A DNA stretch of 37,645 nt from positions 1 through 37,645 of the forward strand of contig DAXETY010000034.1 of assembly GCA_051155755.1 (NCBI GenBank), written 5' to 3'. Position numbers and translations under genes: made by a program. The DNA comes from DAXETY01 sp051155755. GTDB taxonomy: Bacteria > Desulfobacterota > Desulfobacteria > Desulfobacterales > SG8-13. Below are positions 7,057-15,492 of the stretch, in pieces (the stretch's first letter is position 1; every line of letters starts with the position of its first letter). Under the pieces are notes generated by a model. That model was given only the letters and a program-made list of their open reading frames with translations, did not search any database and was not told where the DNA came from.

Positions 7057-8346
7057 ATGAATCTGATTTTTTTCGGCATCGTGGTGGTCGCATTTTCTTT
7101 TGCCGGCTGGCGCCAGATCGGCTGGACGCCGGTGGAAGGCCAGCCGTTGCCCATGGAGGCGCTTTCCACCGCCATGGTGGAATCCGCCGCCGGTGCCGTG
7201 GAACTGGCCATCGGCCTGGTGGGTGTGATGACCCTGTTCCTGGGCCTGGTCAAAGTGGCCGAAGCCGGCGGCATGCTCACCATTCTGGCCCGGTTGATCC
7301 GCCCGCTGATGGTGCGGCTGTTTCCGGAGGTGCCACCGGAGCACCCGGCCATGGGCGCGATGATCCTGAACATGTCCGCCAATGCGCTGGGGCTGGGCAA
7401 CGCGGCCACCCCCTTCGGTATTCGGGCCATGCAGGAACTCGACAAGCTCAACCCGACCCCCGGCACGGCTACCGATTCCATGGCGCTCTTTCTGGCGATC
7501 AACACCTCCAGCATCACCCTGCTGCCCACCGGTGTGATCGCGCTGCGCGCATCGGCGGGTTCGGCCGATCCGGCCGGGATTTTACCCACCACCCTGGTGG
7601 CAACCCTGGGATCGACCGCGGCCGCCATCGTGGCTGCCAAACTCTACCGGCGTTTCTTTCCGGTGCCGGTAGCCGATGATGCGGCCGCAGTGCCGCGATC
7701 CGAACCGGCGACCGAAAACCCCGTCGCCGTGGAAGCGCCGTCGACCGGATATCCGATGTGGGTCAGTGTGTCGGCCCTGGCGCTGCTGGTGTGTGCCATC
7801 CCCCTGGCCGTGCTCTACGGCCGCATCGTGTCACCCTGGATATTGCCGGCTCTGATGGTGTTTTTCCTGGGTTTTGGATTTATCCGCCGCGTGCGGGTCT
7901 ACGAGGTGTTCGTCGAGGGAGCCAAGGAAGGTTTCCAGGTGGCGCTTCGCATTATCCCCTACCTGGTGGCCATTCTGGTGGCAGTGGGCATGTTCCGGGC
8001 CAGCGGGGCCTTGGGCGCGCTGGTGGGATGGTTGGGTCCATGGACTTCGGCCCTGGGGTTGCCGGCCGAAGCATTGCCAATGGCGATCATGCGCCCGCTG
8101 TCCGGTTCCGGTGCCTACGGCATTCTGGCCTCCATCATCAACGATCCGGCCATCGGACCGGACAGCTACACCGGCTACCTGGTCAGCACGCTGCAGGGTT
8201 CCACCGAAACGACTTTTTACGTTCTGGCCGTTTATTTCGGCGCCGTTCAGATCCGGCGCGTGCGCCACAGCATGGCCGCAGCGCTTACCGCCGACCTGTT
8301 CGGACTGATCTTTGCGATCATCGCCTGCCTGCTACTTCTACGTTAA
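7057..8346 (+). CDS. SpmA-SpmB fused membrane protein (nucleoside recognition/Gate domain family)
   Basis: Membrane protein of 429 aa with about ten hydrophobic segments. The first half resembles SpmA (VGVMTLFLGLVKVAEAGGMLTIL, then MGAMILNMSANALGLGNAATPFG, then NTSSITLLPTGVIALRA). A charged linker at about 205-230 leads to a second half resembling SpmB (VEGAKEGFQVALRIIPYLVAILVAVGMFRASGAL, then MAIMRPLSGSGAYGI, then STETTFYVLAVYFGAV). In Bacillus these are two spore-maturation proteins; fused forms occur in non-sporulating Gram-negatives, where the role is unknown. Transport of a small molecule is suggested by the Gate fold but not shown. Repeat copy A starts directly after the stop codon. Confidence 0.85.
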   Translation: MNLIFFGIVVVAFSFAGWRQIGWTPVEGQPLPMEALSTAMVESAAGAVELAIGLVGVMTLFLGLVKVAEAGGMLTILARLIRPLMVRLFPEVPPEHPAMGAMILNMSANALGLGNAATPFGIRAMQELDKLNPTPGTATDSMALFLAINTSSITLLPTGVIALRASAGSADPAGILPTTLVATLGSTAAAIVAAKLYRRFFPVPVADDAAAVPRSEPATENPVAVEAPSTGYPMWVSVSALALLVCAIPLAVLYGRIVSPWILPALMVFFLGFGFIRRVRVYEVFVEGAKEGFQVALRIIPYLVAILVAVGMFRASGALGALVGWLGPWTSALGLPAEALPMAIMRPLSGSGAYGILASIINDPAIGPDSYTGYLVSTLQGSTETTFYVLAVYFGAVQIRRVRHSMAAALTADLFGLIFAIIACLLLLR

Positions 8347-8407
8347 TTCTTGCCCAAACCGGGTGCTACTGCAAGTTCAACATCGAAGCACAACAGTGCT
8401 TCTGTCT
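8347..8407 (+). repeat. Multi-hairpin intergenic repeat, truncated copy A
   Basis: Begins with TTCTTGCCCAAACCGGGTGC immediately after the SpmAB stop and ends against the stop codon of the convergent glyoxalase gene. Compared with copy B the inner arm of hairpin 1 is deleted. Hairpin 2 is perfect: GAAGCAC (8385-8391), loop AACA, GTGCTTC (8396-8402), followed by the T-rich TGTCTTC. Between two convergent genes it may serve as a terminator. Confidence 0.7.
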
Positions 8408-9391
8408 TCACCCCGCCAGCACCGCCGAATTCTCCTTCGCTTCGCCGTCGGTTTCCAGCGGCGGCAGGCGCTCTTCGAGTTGCCCGCGCATGGCTTCATA
8501 CTGCGGGGGCAGCATCAAGCCGCTGCCCAGGTCAGGCAGGTCTTCGTCAATGGTGAACCCCGGCGGATCGGTGGCCATTTCAAACAGCACTCCTCCGGTA
8601 TCGCGGAAGTAAATGGAATGGAAATAATTGCGATCGATCAGTCGGGTGACATCCAGGCCGAACCCGGTGACTTTCTGCTGCCAGTGTCGCTGCTCACGAT
8701 CGTCGGCGGCCCGAAACGCAATGTGGTGCACCGTGCCCACGCCGGGCCGCCCGGTGGTCCCGCCCCGGTCCTCGACGATGTCGAAAACCGTCCCTGGACC
8801 GTTTTCATGGCGTGTGCGGAACCGGGTCCGCCCGTTTTCGGTGCCGACCGGCTCCAGTCCCAGCACTTCGGTGACCAGTTCTGACGTTTTTTGCGCGGTG
8901 TGCAGCCGGGCCGTGGCCGAATGAAATCCGCGCACGGCGTGCTGCCGGGGAATCGAGTCGGTTGACCATGGGGCCGGTTGGGGCAACCCTTGCGCAAAAA
9001 TCAACTCCAGCGGCAATCCGTGGGGATCGGCTAAGCCCAGCACGCTTTCTCCGAACCGATTGGTCTCGGTGAAATGAATGCCGCCGGTTTCAAGTCGTCG
9101 CTGCCAGAAAGATTTCGAGTCCGCCGCCACGGCAAAGGCTACGGCCGCCACCTGACCGTTTCCGACACGTCCCGCAGGCATATTCTCCCAGGGGAAAAAG
9201 GTCAAGATGGTGCCGGGCGTCCCGTCAGCGTTACCGTAGTAGAGATGGTAGGTGCCGGGGTCGTCGAAATTGACGGTTTTTTTGACCAGCCTCAGACCCA
9301 GCATTTCCGTGTAAAACCGGTAGTTTTCCCGGGTCGAGCCCGATATGGCCGTTATGTGATGAATTCCATGGGTATATATGGTCGCAGACAT
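8408..9391 (-). CDS. Ring-cleaving dioxygenase-like glyoxalase/VOC protein (MhqO type)
   Basis: Protein of 327 aa with two vicinal-oxygen-chelate modules. The first opens with GIHHITAISG and has YRFYTEMLGLRLVKKTVNFDDPGTYHLYYG; the second has RGFHSATARLHTAQ, VGTVHHIAFRA and the C-terminal GGVLFEMATDPPGF. This layout is that of the MhqA/MhqO (YkcA/YdfO) family linked to quinone and hydroquinone stress in Firmicutes. Candidate metal ligands are the His of GIHHITA or HHIAF and the Glu of LFEMATD. Start ATG 9391 has GGAG 6 nt upstream on the minus strand; upstream codons to 9463 lack a site. The substrate is not known. Confidence 0.85.
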   Translation of the reverse strand: MSATIYTHGIHHITAISGSTRENYRFYTEMLGLRLVKKTVNFDDPGTYHLYYGNADGTPGTILTFFPWENMPAGRVGNGQVAAVAFAVAADSKSFWQRRLETGGIHFTETNRFGESVLGLADPHGLPLELIFAQGLPQPAPWSTDSIPRQHAVRGFHSATARLHTAQKTSELVTEVLGLEPVGTENGRTRFRTRHENGPGTVFDIVEDRGGTTGRPGVGTVHHIAFRAADDREQRHWQQKVTGFGLDVTRLIDRNYFHSIYFRDTGGVLFEMATDPPGFTIDEDLPDLGSGLMLPPQYEAMRGQLEERLPPLETDGEAKENSAVLAG

Positions 9392-9656
9392 CGCGATCTC
9401 CTTCTTGACTGGGTTGTGCCACCGGAAGCATCCGCAAATACGCCGCAATCCGGCGGCCGGCATTCAATGAGGCTAGCGACAATCACCCGAATGTCAAGAT
9501 TCAATGGGTTAGTTCAACCGGTGCCGGGCGGCGCGTTTTGTGTCGGCCGGTGGACAAAATGCGGCAAAACCGAGGCGGCGTCGGTGGATGCTGTAATGTA
9601 ACTATCTGGCTTCTAAAGCTTTTTGGGGCAGACTTGCCCGGCACAGGAATTGCAAA
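9392..9656. other. Intergenic region between the glyoxalase gene and repeat copy B
   Basis: About 265 bp without a supportable gene. It must carry the glyoxalase promoter on the minus strand, but no convincing -35/-10 pair stands out. Confidence 0.5.
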
Positions 9657-9659
9657 ATG

Positions 9660-9800
9660 ATTCTTGCCCAAACCGGGTGCGATGCACCCGGTGCAAGTTC
9701 AACATCGAAGCACAAACGTGCTTCTGTCTTTTCTTGCCAGCGGCAATTACCGCTGCCAAGAAAATTCAAGCCACCCGCCTCGCGGGTGGTTGTTGACTTC
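9660..9800 (+). repeat. Multi-hairpin intergenic repeat, best-preserved copy B
   Basis: Four successive stem-loops. H1: CCGGGTGC/GCACCCGG (9673-9680 with 9684-9691, loop GAT), enclosed by CTTGC/GCAAG (9663-9667 with 9693-9697). H2: GAAGCAC/GTGCTTC (9707-9713 with 9718-9724), followed by the T-rich TGTCTTTTCTT. H3: a 15-bp stem with one mismatch (9729-9743 with 9750-9764). H4: CCACCCGC/GCGGGTGG (9771-9778 with 9782-9789). It then reads GGTTGTTGACT. It lies about 50 nt before the zinc-ribbon gene start. No coding sense or transposase is present. Confidence 0.8.
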
Positions 9801-9845
9801 AGCGGTTTCGAAATCCAGTTCCGCACTCACCCGATCGGAGGCGCC

Positions 9846-10952
9846 ATGAACATCGTGTGCAAGCAGTGCAATGCGAGCTATACAGTGCCCGAAAGCAAGC
9901 TTCCCGATAAAAACTTTGCGGTCAAATGTAAAAAATGCGGATACCGCATTCTGGTCGAACGTGTTCCGTCGCCCGCCGGAACCCGGGCGGTATCTCATGC
10001 CGGGCCGGCCCGACCCGGGGGGAAAACGACCGCCCCGGTCGCATCGGACCTGACGGCGACCTACCCGGAGCTGGAACCATTTTCCCCGGATCGATTCGAT
10101 CTGACAGCCATATTTACCGCCGACAAAAAGGGGCGTTACAAAAGCCGCAAAAACAAATTCAAGCTCAAAATTCTGGTCGCTGTTGCCCCGGCGATTGAAG
10201 CGATACTGGAAGACGGTGAACGGGTGCGGCACATTGCCTGGGGGACGGCTTACTACCCGCTGGAAATCTTCTTTGGCAACGGCTGGCTGACCACCCTGTA
10301 CAACCGCTATGCACTGGCGGCCACCGATCGCCGTCTGCTGATGATCCACACCGATCACCGGATGAAAAAAACAGGACACTACCGGTTCCAGATGCGCTAT
10401 GAAGAAATCCGCAAGGTCGGCCGGGGGCTGTTTCGCACCAGCCTGGCCTTGACCCGCAAGAAGGGCAAAAGCCGCATTTTTACGGCCCTCAAGCCCTATC
10501 TCTCCAAAGAAATTTACGAATTTGTCGAACAGCGCATCGACCCCGAGCAGCCGGCGCTCGAGGAGACTTCCGCCTACGAGAACCTTTGTCCGGCCTGCAA
10601 CACGGCCCTGCCTGTTGGGCTGACCGCCTGCAGCGAGTGCGGGGCCGAATTCAAGGCTGTCAAGCGGGCCGTGCTGCGGTCGTTGGTGCTGCCGGGATGG
10701 GGGGACATCTACCTGGGACACCGCATGATCGGCGTCTTCGAACTTCTCGGTTCGCTGCTGGTCTGGTCGGTGGCGCTCCAGTTCTTGACCGCCGGCAATG
10801 AAGGCTTGATCCTGGGGCTTTTCCTGCTCTGTTTCTATAACGGCATGGATGCCCTGCTGACCTGGAGCATGGCCAAAAAAGGATATATCCTCGAAAAAGA
10901 TGCTTCCGCCGGCATGGCCCCACAGGCCCACGCTGCCGGGGTGCGGGCCTAG
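9846..10952 (+). CDS. Zinc-ribbon (MJ0042-type) protein with C-terminal membrane segments
   Basis: Protein of 368 aa. Start ATG 9846 follows CGGAGG; the frame is open upstream through repeat copy B but that is not coding. Residues 1-40 form an MJ0042-type zinc ribbon (CKQCNASYTV, then VKCKKCGYRI). The middle has a PH-like stretch (RVRHIAWGTAYYPLE, then ALAATDRRLLMIHTD, then RYEEIRKVGRGLF) recalling bacterial PH domains in which a T-D-x-R-L-x-x sequence is typical. A second zinc knuckle follows (CPACNTALPVGLTACSECG), and then two to three hydrophobic helices starting LPGWGDIYLGHRMIGVFELLGSLLVW. The C-terminus resembles the TM2-like tail of other zinc-ribbon membrane proteins. The role is unknown. 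Confidence 0.75.
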   Translation: MNIVCKQCNASYTVPESKLPDKNFAVKCKKCGYRILVERVPSPAGTRAVSHAGPARPGGKTTAPVASDLTATYPELEPFSPDRFDLTAIFTADKKGRYKSRKNKFKLKILVAVAPAIEAILEDGERVRHIAWGTAYYPLEIFFGNGWLTTLYNRYALAATDRRLLMIHTDHRMKKTGHYRFQMRYEEIRKVGRGLFRTSLALTRKKGKSRIFTALKPYLSKEIYEFVEQRIDPEQPALEETSAYENLCPACNTALPVGLTACSECGAEFKAVKRAVLRSLVLPGWGDIYLGHRMIGVFELLGSLLVWSVALQFLTAGNEGLILGLFLLCFYNGMDALLTWSMAKKGYILEKDASAGMAPQAHAAGVRA

Positions 10953-10974
10953 TCCCGCAACGTGCGTTTAAAAT

Positions 10975-10997
10975 GCGGATGGACGCCGTCCATCCGC
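10975..10997. terminator. Perfect 10-bp stem-loop after the zinc-ribbon gene
   Basis: GCGGATGGAC (10975-10984), loop GCC, GTCCATCCGC (10988-10997), 22 nt after the stop. The stem is very stable, but no T-run follows on either strand, so factor-independent termination is uncertain. The rest of the gap to 11164 shows nothing clear. Confidence 0.45.
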
Positions 10998-11164
10998 GAT
11001 CACCATAACCGGTATTTGTCCGGTTCCCACGTCACGGTATCTTACTGCGGGCTGCACGTCCATTTCTTCGCCACTCTTGTCACCGGCCTTCGGTCTTTGT
11101 TGACATTTTCCGGATTCGTCCCTACATCCATCCTCATTATGGTCGTCAACCGGGAGGAATGTTC

Positions 11165-11938
11165 GTGAAAGTAACCGTATGCCAGCTGCGCAACGATCCG
11201 CAGCACCTGGAGGTGGACTGGAATCTTCTGGTGGCGCATGCGAACCGCTGCGGCAGCGAAATGGTCCTGCTGCCGGAAATGCCGTTTTATCCGTGGCCGG
11301 CCGCCGTTCGACCCTGCGATGCGGCTGTCTGGACGGCATCGGTGGCGGCCCACGAGAGATGGGAGCAGCGCTTCGAAGCTCTAGCTCCGGCGGCCGTGCT
11401 GGGCACCCGCCCGGTGGTGCAGGAGGGCAAGCGCTACAATGAAGGGTTTCTTTGGGATGCACGGGACGGTTATCGATCCGTACACACCAAGTGTTACCTG
11501 CCGGACGAAGAAGGATTCTGGGAAGCTTCCTGGTATGCCCGGGGGCCGCGGGAATTTTTGCCGGCGACTTACAATGGACTTCGCATCGGCTTTCTGATCT
11601 GCACCGAAGTGTGGTTTGCCGAGCACGCTCGCGAGTATGCCGGCGCCGGTGTGCACCTGGTGGTCTGCCCGCGGGCGACGCCGGCGCCATCGGCCGACAA
11701 ATGGCTGGCCGGCGGCCGCACCGCCGCCGTGGTCTCCGGTGCGTTCTGTCTGTCTTCCTGCATCGGCGGTACCGATTCGCGCGGCATGCACTGGGCCGGA
11801 AAGGCCTGGGTGGTCGAACCCGAAGAGGGGCAAGTGCTGGCAACGACCTGCGATACCCAGCCCTTTATCACCGTCGATATCGATCCGGCGGTGGCCGAAC
11901 GGGCCAAGCACACCTACCCGCGCTACGTGAAACGCTGA
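11165..11938 (+). CDS. Carbon-nitrogen hydrolase (nitrilase superfamily)
   Basis: Protein of 257 aa that would hydrolyse a C-N bond (amide, nitrile or carbamoyl) using the superfamily Glu-Lys-Cys triad. The triad is visible: E38 in LLPEMPFYPW, K109 in HTKCYLPDEEGFWE with the supporting Glu just after it, and C146 in GFLICTEVWF. Start: GTG 11165 is preferred because GGAGGA (11153-11158) is 6 nt upstream; the in-frame ATG at 11159 is only 1 nt from it. The C-terminal part has SSCIGGTDSRGMHWAGKAWVVEP, the typical G-x-S-x-x-x-x-P-like strand region. The substrate is not predictable. Repeat copy C starts 5 nt after the stop. Confidence 0.88.
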   Translation: MKVTVCQLRNDPQHLEVDWNLLVAHANRCGSEMVLLPEMPFYPWPAAVRPCDAAVWTASVAAHERWEQRFEALAPAAVLGTRPVVQEGKRYNEGFLWDARDGYRSVHTKCYLPDEEGFWEASWYARGPREFLPATYNGLRIGFLICTEVWFAEHAREYAGAGVHLVVCPRATPAPSADKWLAGGRTAAVVSGAFCLSSCIGGTDSRGMHWAGKAWVVEPEEGQVLATTCDTQPFITVDIDPAVAERAKHTYPRYVKR

Positions 11939-11943
11939 CATTC

Positions 11944-12085
11944 ATTCTTGCCCAAACCGGGTGCGATGCACCCGGCGCAAGTTCAACATCGAAGGACAAA
12001 AGTGCTTCTGTCTTTTCTTGCCAGTGGTGAGTGCCGCAGGAAGAAAATTCAAGCCATCCGCTTCGCAGGTGGTTGTTGACTCGGA
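11944..12085 (+). repeat. Multi-hairpin intergenic repeat, copy C
   Basis: Same order as copy B. H1 is perfect (11957-11964 with 11968-11975) and is followed by the GCAAG outer arm. H2 has one mismatch (GAAGGAC against GTGCTTC) and the same T-rich tail TGTCTTTTCTT. H3 keeps the outer 7 bp TTTTCTT/AAGAAAA with an imperfect inner stem. H4 has CCATCCGC against GCAGGTGG with a G-T pair and one mismatch. It then reads GGTTGTTGACT as in copy B. It lies between the nitrilase stop and the M20 peptidase gene. Confidence 0.75.
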
Positions 12086-12185
12086 CCTGCCCGGCGGCGG
12101 GGGCGGCCGGTACGCTTCGCGCTTACGGACCGGCGTTGACAAACGTATTGGCATGCGCCCGTCCCGATACCCCGGGAGGAATTGC

Positions 12186-13307
12186 ATGGATTCGGTTGTG
12201 AGGCTGACGCAAAAATTGATTGCTTATGACACCGTGAACCCGCCCGGCGAAGAGCAGGCCTGCGCCCGATTTCTGGCATCGCTGCTCGAAGACGGTGGAT
12301 TTCAAGTCGATGCCTACGAGTTCGCTGACCGGCGTACCAGCCTGGTGGCGCGCAAGATGTTCAACGCTGATGTGCCGCCGATCTGTTTTACCGGACACCT
12401 GGACACGGTCCCGCTTGGAACGGTCCACTGGCAGGGGGATCCCTTCGGCGGGGCGCTGGAAAACGGCCGGCTGTACGGCAGGGGGGCTTCCGACATGAAA
12501 GGCGGGGTGGCGGCCATGGTGACCGCCGCGCTGCGGGCGGCGGCATGTGCCGGCGGCAGTTCCGGGATCGTGCTGGTGCTGACGGCCGGGGAAGAAAACG
12601 GCTGCCAGGGAGCCCGCTTTCTGGCGGGTCTGGAAGGTGTGCTCGGCGAGGCCGGGGCGCTGGTGGTGGGCGAGCCGACCGCCAACCTGCCGCTGATCGG
12701 CCACAAGGGCGCCCTGTGGCTGGAGGGAAGCACCTACGGAATCTCCGCACACGGTTCGATGCCGGAAGAAGGCGAAAACGCCATCTATGCCGCTGCCCGG
12801 GCCGTGCTGGCACTCGAAAAATTTCGTTTCGGCGTGCCGGACCACCCCATCCTGGGCAAACCCACCGTAAATCTCGGTACCATTTCCGGGGGGGTGAACA
12901 TCAATTCGGTGCCGGATCGGGCGCGCTTTGAAATCGACATTCGCACCGTGCCGCCGCTTACGGCAAATCAGGTGCTGTTGGAACTGCGACATGCACTGGG
13001 AGCGGCGGTGGAACTGAATATCATCAACGATGCGCCGGCCGTGGCGTCGAATCCGGAAGACCGCTGGGTCCGGCAGGTCTTCGATATTGCCGCCGCCCAT
13101 CACCGCCGGCGATTGCCGGTCCGCGGGGCGACCTATTTTACGGACGCATCGGCGCTCACCGATGCCATGGGCCATCCGCCCGTGATCCTGCTGGGGCCGG
13201 GCGAGCCGACCCAGGCCCACAAGACCGACGAATTTGTATACGCCGACAAGATCGAGGCCGCCGAAGAGATGTATGTTGAGATCATCCGCCGCTGGTGCGA
13301 TCGATAG
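12186..13307 (+). CDS. M20 family metallopeptidase (ArgE/DapE/ACY1/CPG2 type)
   Basis: Zinc-dependent amidohydrolase or exopeptidase of 373 aa, cytoplasmic. Start ATG 12186 follows GGGAGG. Metal-site blocks are complete: H71 and D73 in FTGHLDTVP, D103 in GRGASDMKGG, catalytic E136 with ligand E137 in TAGEENG, E163 in VVGEPT, and H345 in PTQAHKTDEF. The lid/dimerisation domain lies at about 178-290 (GISAHGSMPEEGENAIYAA, then GGVNINSVPDRARFEIDIRTVP). The family includes acetylornithine deacetylase, succinyl-diaminopimelate desuccinylase and carboxypeptidase G2; there is no context that selects one. It follows repeat copy C and the nitrilase-type gene on the same strand. Confidence 0.9.
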   Translation: MDSVVRLTQKLIAYDTVNPPGEEQACARFLASLLEDGGFQVDAYEFADRRTSLVARKMFNADVPPICFTGHLDTVPLGTVHWQGDPFGGALENGRLYGRGASDMKGGVAAMVTAALRAAACAGGSSGIVLVLTAGEENGCQGARFLAGLEGVLGEAGALVVGEPTANLPLIGHKGALWLEGSTYGISAHGSMPEEGENAIYAAARAVLALEKFRFGVPDHPILGKPTVNLGTISGGVNINSVPDRARFEIDIRTVPPLTANQVLLELRHALGAAVELNIINDAPAVASNPEDRWVRQVFDIAAAHHRRRLPVRGATYFTDASALTDAMGHPPVILLGPGEPTQAHKTDEFVYADKIEAAEEMYVEIIRRWCDR

Positions 13308-13349
13308 CGGATCGCCCCGATTGCGCGTCTGCCGGCAAAACGGACCGGG

Positions 13350-13910
13350 TTACTTTGCTGGTTGCGGCGGAAATTGGGCCAGGATTTTGGCTACGGTTTC
13401 GTTGACCTCCCGGGTGATTTCCTGGGGGTCGGAGTACTGCCGCAGCCGGCGGGTGCCGATGCCGCGCCAGAACAATTCCCCGCTTGCGGCATCGAGGAAG
13501 TCGATCACCAGGATGCCTTCGTCATACTCCCGGACCGTGGTTTCGTAGCCCACGCCGCCCCAGTAGGGCCAGTATCCGTAGCCGACACCGGTTCGATAGG
13601 TGTCCGATTCCAGGCGGGAGCGTACGGCCAGCTGGTAATTCACCAGAAAGTCCGCCTGATCCCGGGGCGTCTCGGAAAAGCCCTTGCTCTTCAATGTGTT
13701 TTCCACCGCGTTGCGAATCCGGGCATCCAGCAGCGGATTGTCGATGCGCACGTCGCCGGTTTTATTCCGGGATTTTTCGACCCACTGGAAATCCTGGTAG
13801 CGGGAAAAATCGGTCTGCAGGTCATAGTCCTGGCTGACCTGGACCGTGGTGCAGCCAAACGGCAGCATCATTGCTGCCAGGGCCGTCAAAAAGAAAAACA
13901 GGCGCATCAT
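13350..13910 (-). CDS. DUF4136 family putative lipoprotein
   Basis: Protein of 186 aa. ATG 13910 has AAGGAG 7 nt upstream. The N-terminus MMRLFFFLTALAAMMLPFGC is a signal sequence ending at a cysteine; position -3 is Pro rather than the usual Leu/Val/Ile, so lipidation is probable but not certain. The mature part has the DUF4136 pattern: VSQDYDLQTDFSRYQDFQWV, then NPLLDARIRNAVENTLKSKGF, then ADFLVNYQLAV, then YDEGILVIDFLDAASGELFWRGIGTRRL. Members are envelope lipoproteins of unknown function. It is convergent with the M20 gene and lies just downstream of the permease gene, 55 nt away on the same strand. Confidence 0.85.
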   Translation of the reverse strand: MMRLFFFLTALAAMMLPFGCTTVQVSQDYDLQTDFSRYQDFQWVEKSRNKTGDVRIDNPLLDARIRNAVENTLKSKGFSETPRDQADFLVNYQLAVRSRLESDTYRTGVGYGYWPYWGGVGYETTVREYDEGILVIDFLDAASGELFWRGIGTRRLRQYSDPQEITREVNETVAKILAQFPPQPAK

Positions 13911-13965
13911 GGCTTTGCTCCTTCCTTGCGGCCGAAGGCCCATTTCTCCAGCCGCAGACTGCCGA

Positions 13966-15081
13966 TCACTCCACCGCTGTCGCCGGCGACGGGCCGTGGA
14001 TCAGCCGCCGGTAATAGACCAGCAGCAGATAGGTGGCCGGCAGCGCGATGATCAGGCCCAGCAACCCGAGAAGCTTTCCCCAGATGGACAGGGACAGCAG
14101 GATCACGGCCGGGTTCAAGCCGGTGACCTTGCCCATGATTTTGGGCACCAGGAAGGCATCCTGAATGACCTGAACCAGAACGAACACCACACCGGTGAGC
14201 GCCAGGATGACCCATAAGTTGTTCCCGGTTTCCAGCGAGTGAAACAGGGCCAGCAAGAAGGCCGGAACCAACCCGATGGTCTGCAGGTAGGGCACCATGT
14301 TGAGCAGACCGATGAACAGCCCCAGCAGAATACCCAGCGGCAGGCCGATCAGGGCAAAGCCGACGGCGAACAGAACGCCGCAGATGGCGGCCACGGCCGC
14401 CTGCCCCCGGAAATAACTGCTCATGGCAGCTTCGAAGTCATCGACAAAACCCACTACCGCTTCGCGATAATCGGCGGGGATCAGGTCTTTCCAGCCCGTG
14501 GCGATTTTTTCGTAATCCAGCAGCAGAAACACCAGGTACAGCCCGATCACCGCCAACCCCAGCAAGCCCAAAAGAAAGCTGGCCGTTCCGGTAATCAGGC
14601 CCCATACGCCCGGCAGGATCTTTTCCGCCCCGGCCCGCAGCGCATCGATCAATCTTTCGGTATCGAAGAACCTGCGGATTTCCGGCCGGGTGACAAAATC
14701 CTTGATGGACTGCCAGAGCTGACTCGGCAGATATTCGGCAGCACGCTGGGCGATTTTGGAATCTTCGGCGATTTTCGAGACAATTTTGCTCATGTGGCTG
14801 ACTTCGCCGGCGACCAGCGGGATGATGACCATCGCCACGAGCACCGCGGTCGCCAGCACCAGCAGCAGCGCAATGAATACCGCGGCCGAGCGGTTGCGGA
14901 TTTTTTTCTGAATGCGCACCACCAGGGGATTGATCAGGTAGGCCATCAGCAAAGCCACGGCAAAGGGGATCAACACATCGCTCAGGTAGCCGGCCAGCCA
15001 CACCAGGCCGACCAACACCCCGGCGGTCGCAATGATGCGCACCACCCGGTCGAACGTGTACGGTCGGTCTTCAAACGCCAT
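13966..15081 (-). CDS. AI-2E family transporter (PerM/YdiK type permease)
   Basis: Protein of 371 aa with about eight hydrophobic segments: a pair near residues 15-55 (VGLVWLAGYLSDVLIPFAVALLMAYLINPLV), a third at 68-92, then after a soluble stretch the C-terminal group (ILPGVWGLITGTASFLLGLLGLAVIGLYLVFLLLDY, AAVAAICGVLFAVGFALIGLP, GLLNMVPYLQTIGLVPAFLLALF, ILALTGVVFVLVQVIQDAFLVPKIMGKVTGLNPAVILLSL). The PKIMGKVTGLNPAVILLSLSIWGKLLGLLG block is diagnostic. Despite the name most members are not shown to export AI-2; several are ion or unknown transporters. The start overlaps the coiled-coil gene by 11 bp, so the two are coupled. Confidence 0.9.
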   Translation of the reverse strand: MAFEDRPYTFDRVVRIIATAGVLVGLVWLAGYLSDVLIPFAVALLMAYLINPLVVRIQKKIRNRSAAVFIALLLVLATAVLVAMVIIPLVAGEVSHMSKIVSKIAEDSKIAQRAAEYLPSQLWQSIKDFVTRPEIRRFFDTERLIDALRAGAEKILPGVWGLITGTASFLLGLLGLAVIGLYLVFLLLDYEKIATGWKDLIPADYREAVVGFVDDFEAAMSSYFRGQAAVAAICGVLFAVGFALIGLPLGILLGLFIGLLNMVPYLQTIGLVPAFLLALFHSLETGNNLWVILALTGVVFVLVQVIQDAFLVPKIMGKVTGLNPAVILLSLSIWGKLLGLLGLIIALPATYLLLVYYRRLIHGPSPATAVE

Positions 15082-15394
15082 CGTCTTCTCCGGATTTGTC
15101 CGTGTCCTTTTTGTAATGGGCTTTGAAGGTGCTTACGGCCTCCTTAAAAGCCAGCCAGGCGTGCTCGGCTTCCTTCTGCACTTTTTCCCAGGCGTCTTCA
15201 CCGGAAGCGCGCAGTTCTTCCAGCTTTGCTTCCGCGTCACCGCGCTTGGCCTTCAACTCGTCCAATCGGCCCTGGTAGCGGGTTTTCAGACCGCTCTTGA
15301 GGGTATCAACCCGTTGCTCCAGCCCCTCGATTTCGTGGTTCCACTCATCGATACGTTTTTTTAGGCGCCCAAAAAATTCATCTCTGCGGTTCAT
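15071..15394 (-). CDS. Small coiled-coil protein
   Basis: Protein of 107 aa with almost continuous heptad pattern and high Lys/Glu content (RIDEWNHEIEGLEQRVDTL, then ELKAKRGDAEAKLEELRASG, then WEKVQKEAEHAW), no signal peptide or membrane segment. GGGAG lies 9 nt upstream of ATG 15394. Its 3' end overlaps the start of the AI-2E-type permease by 11 bp, suggesting a partner of that permease. Similar short coiled-coil proteins are common in Desulfobacterota without a known role. Confidence 0.75.
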   Translation of the reverse strand: MNRRDEFFGRLKKRIDEWNHEIEGLEQRVDTLKSGLKTRYQGRLDELKAKRGDAEAKLEELRASGEDAWEKVQKEAEHAWLAFKEAVSTFKAHYKKDTDKSGEDDGV

Positions 15395-15492
15395 CGGCTT
15401 TACTCCCTTATCTGCATCTGCAAGGCAATCGGCGGTGTCGGGAAGGTAACTCCCGTTTTTCGATATGCAACGGTTTCGGGCTGCGATCGGGC

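Noticed and set aside
9657..9845. N-terminal extension of the zinc-ribbon protein from ATG 9657
   Set aside because: The extension is the translated hairpin repeat; ATG 9846 has a GGAGG site and starts directly at the zinc ribbon.
11961..12185. N-terminal extension of the M20 peptidase upstream of 12186
   Set aside because: Translated repeat copy C; ATG 12186 has its own ribosome site and starts at the family N-terminus.
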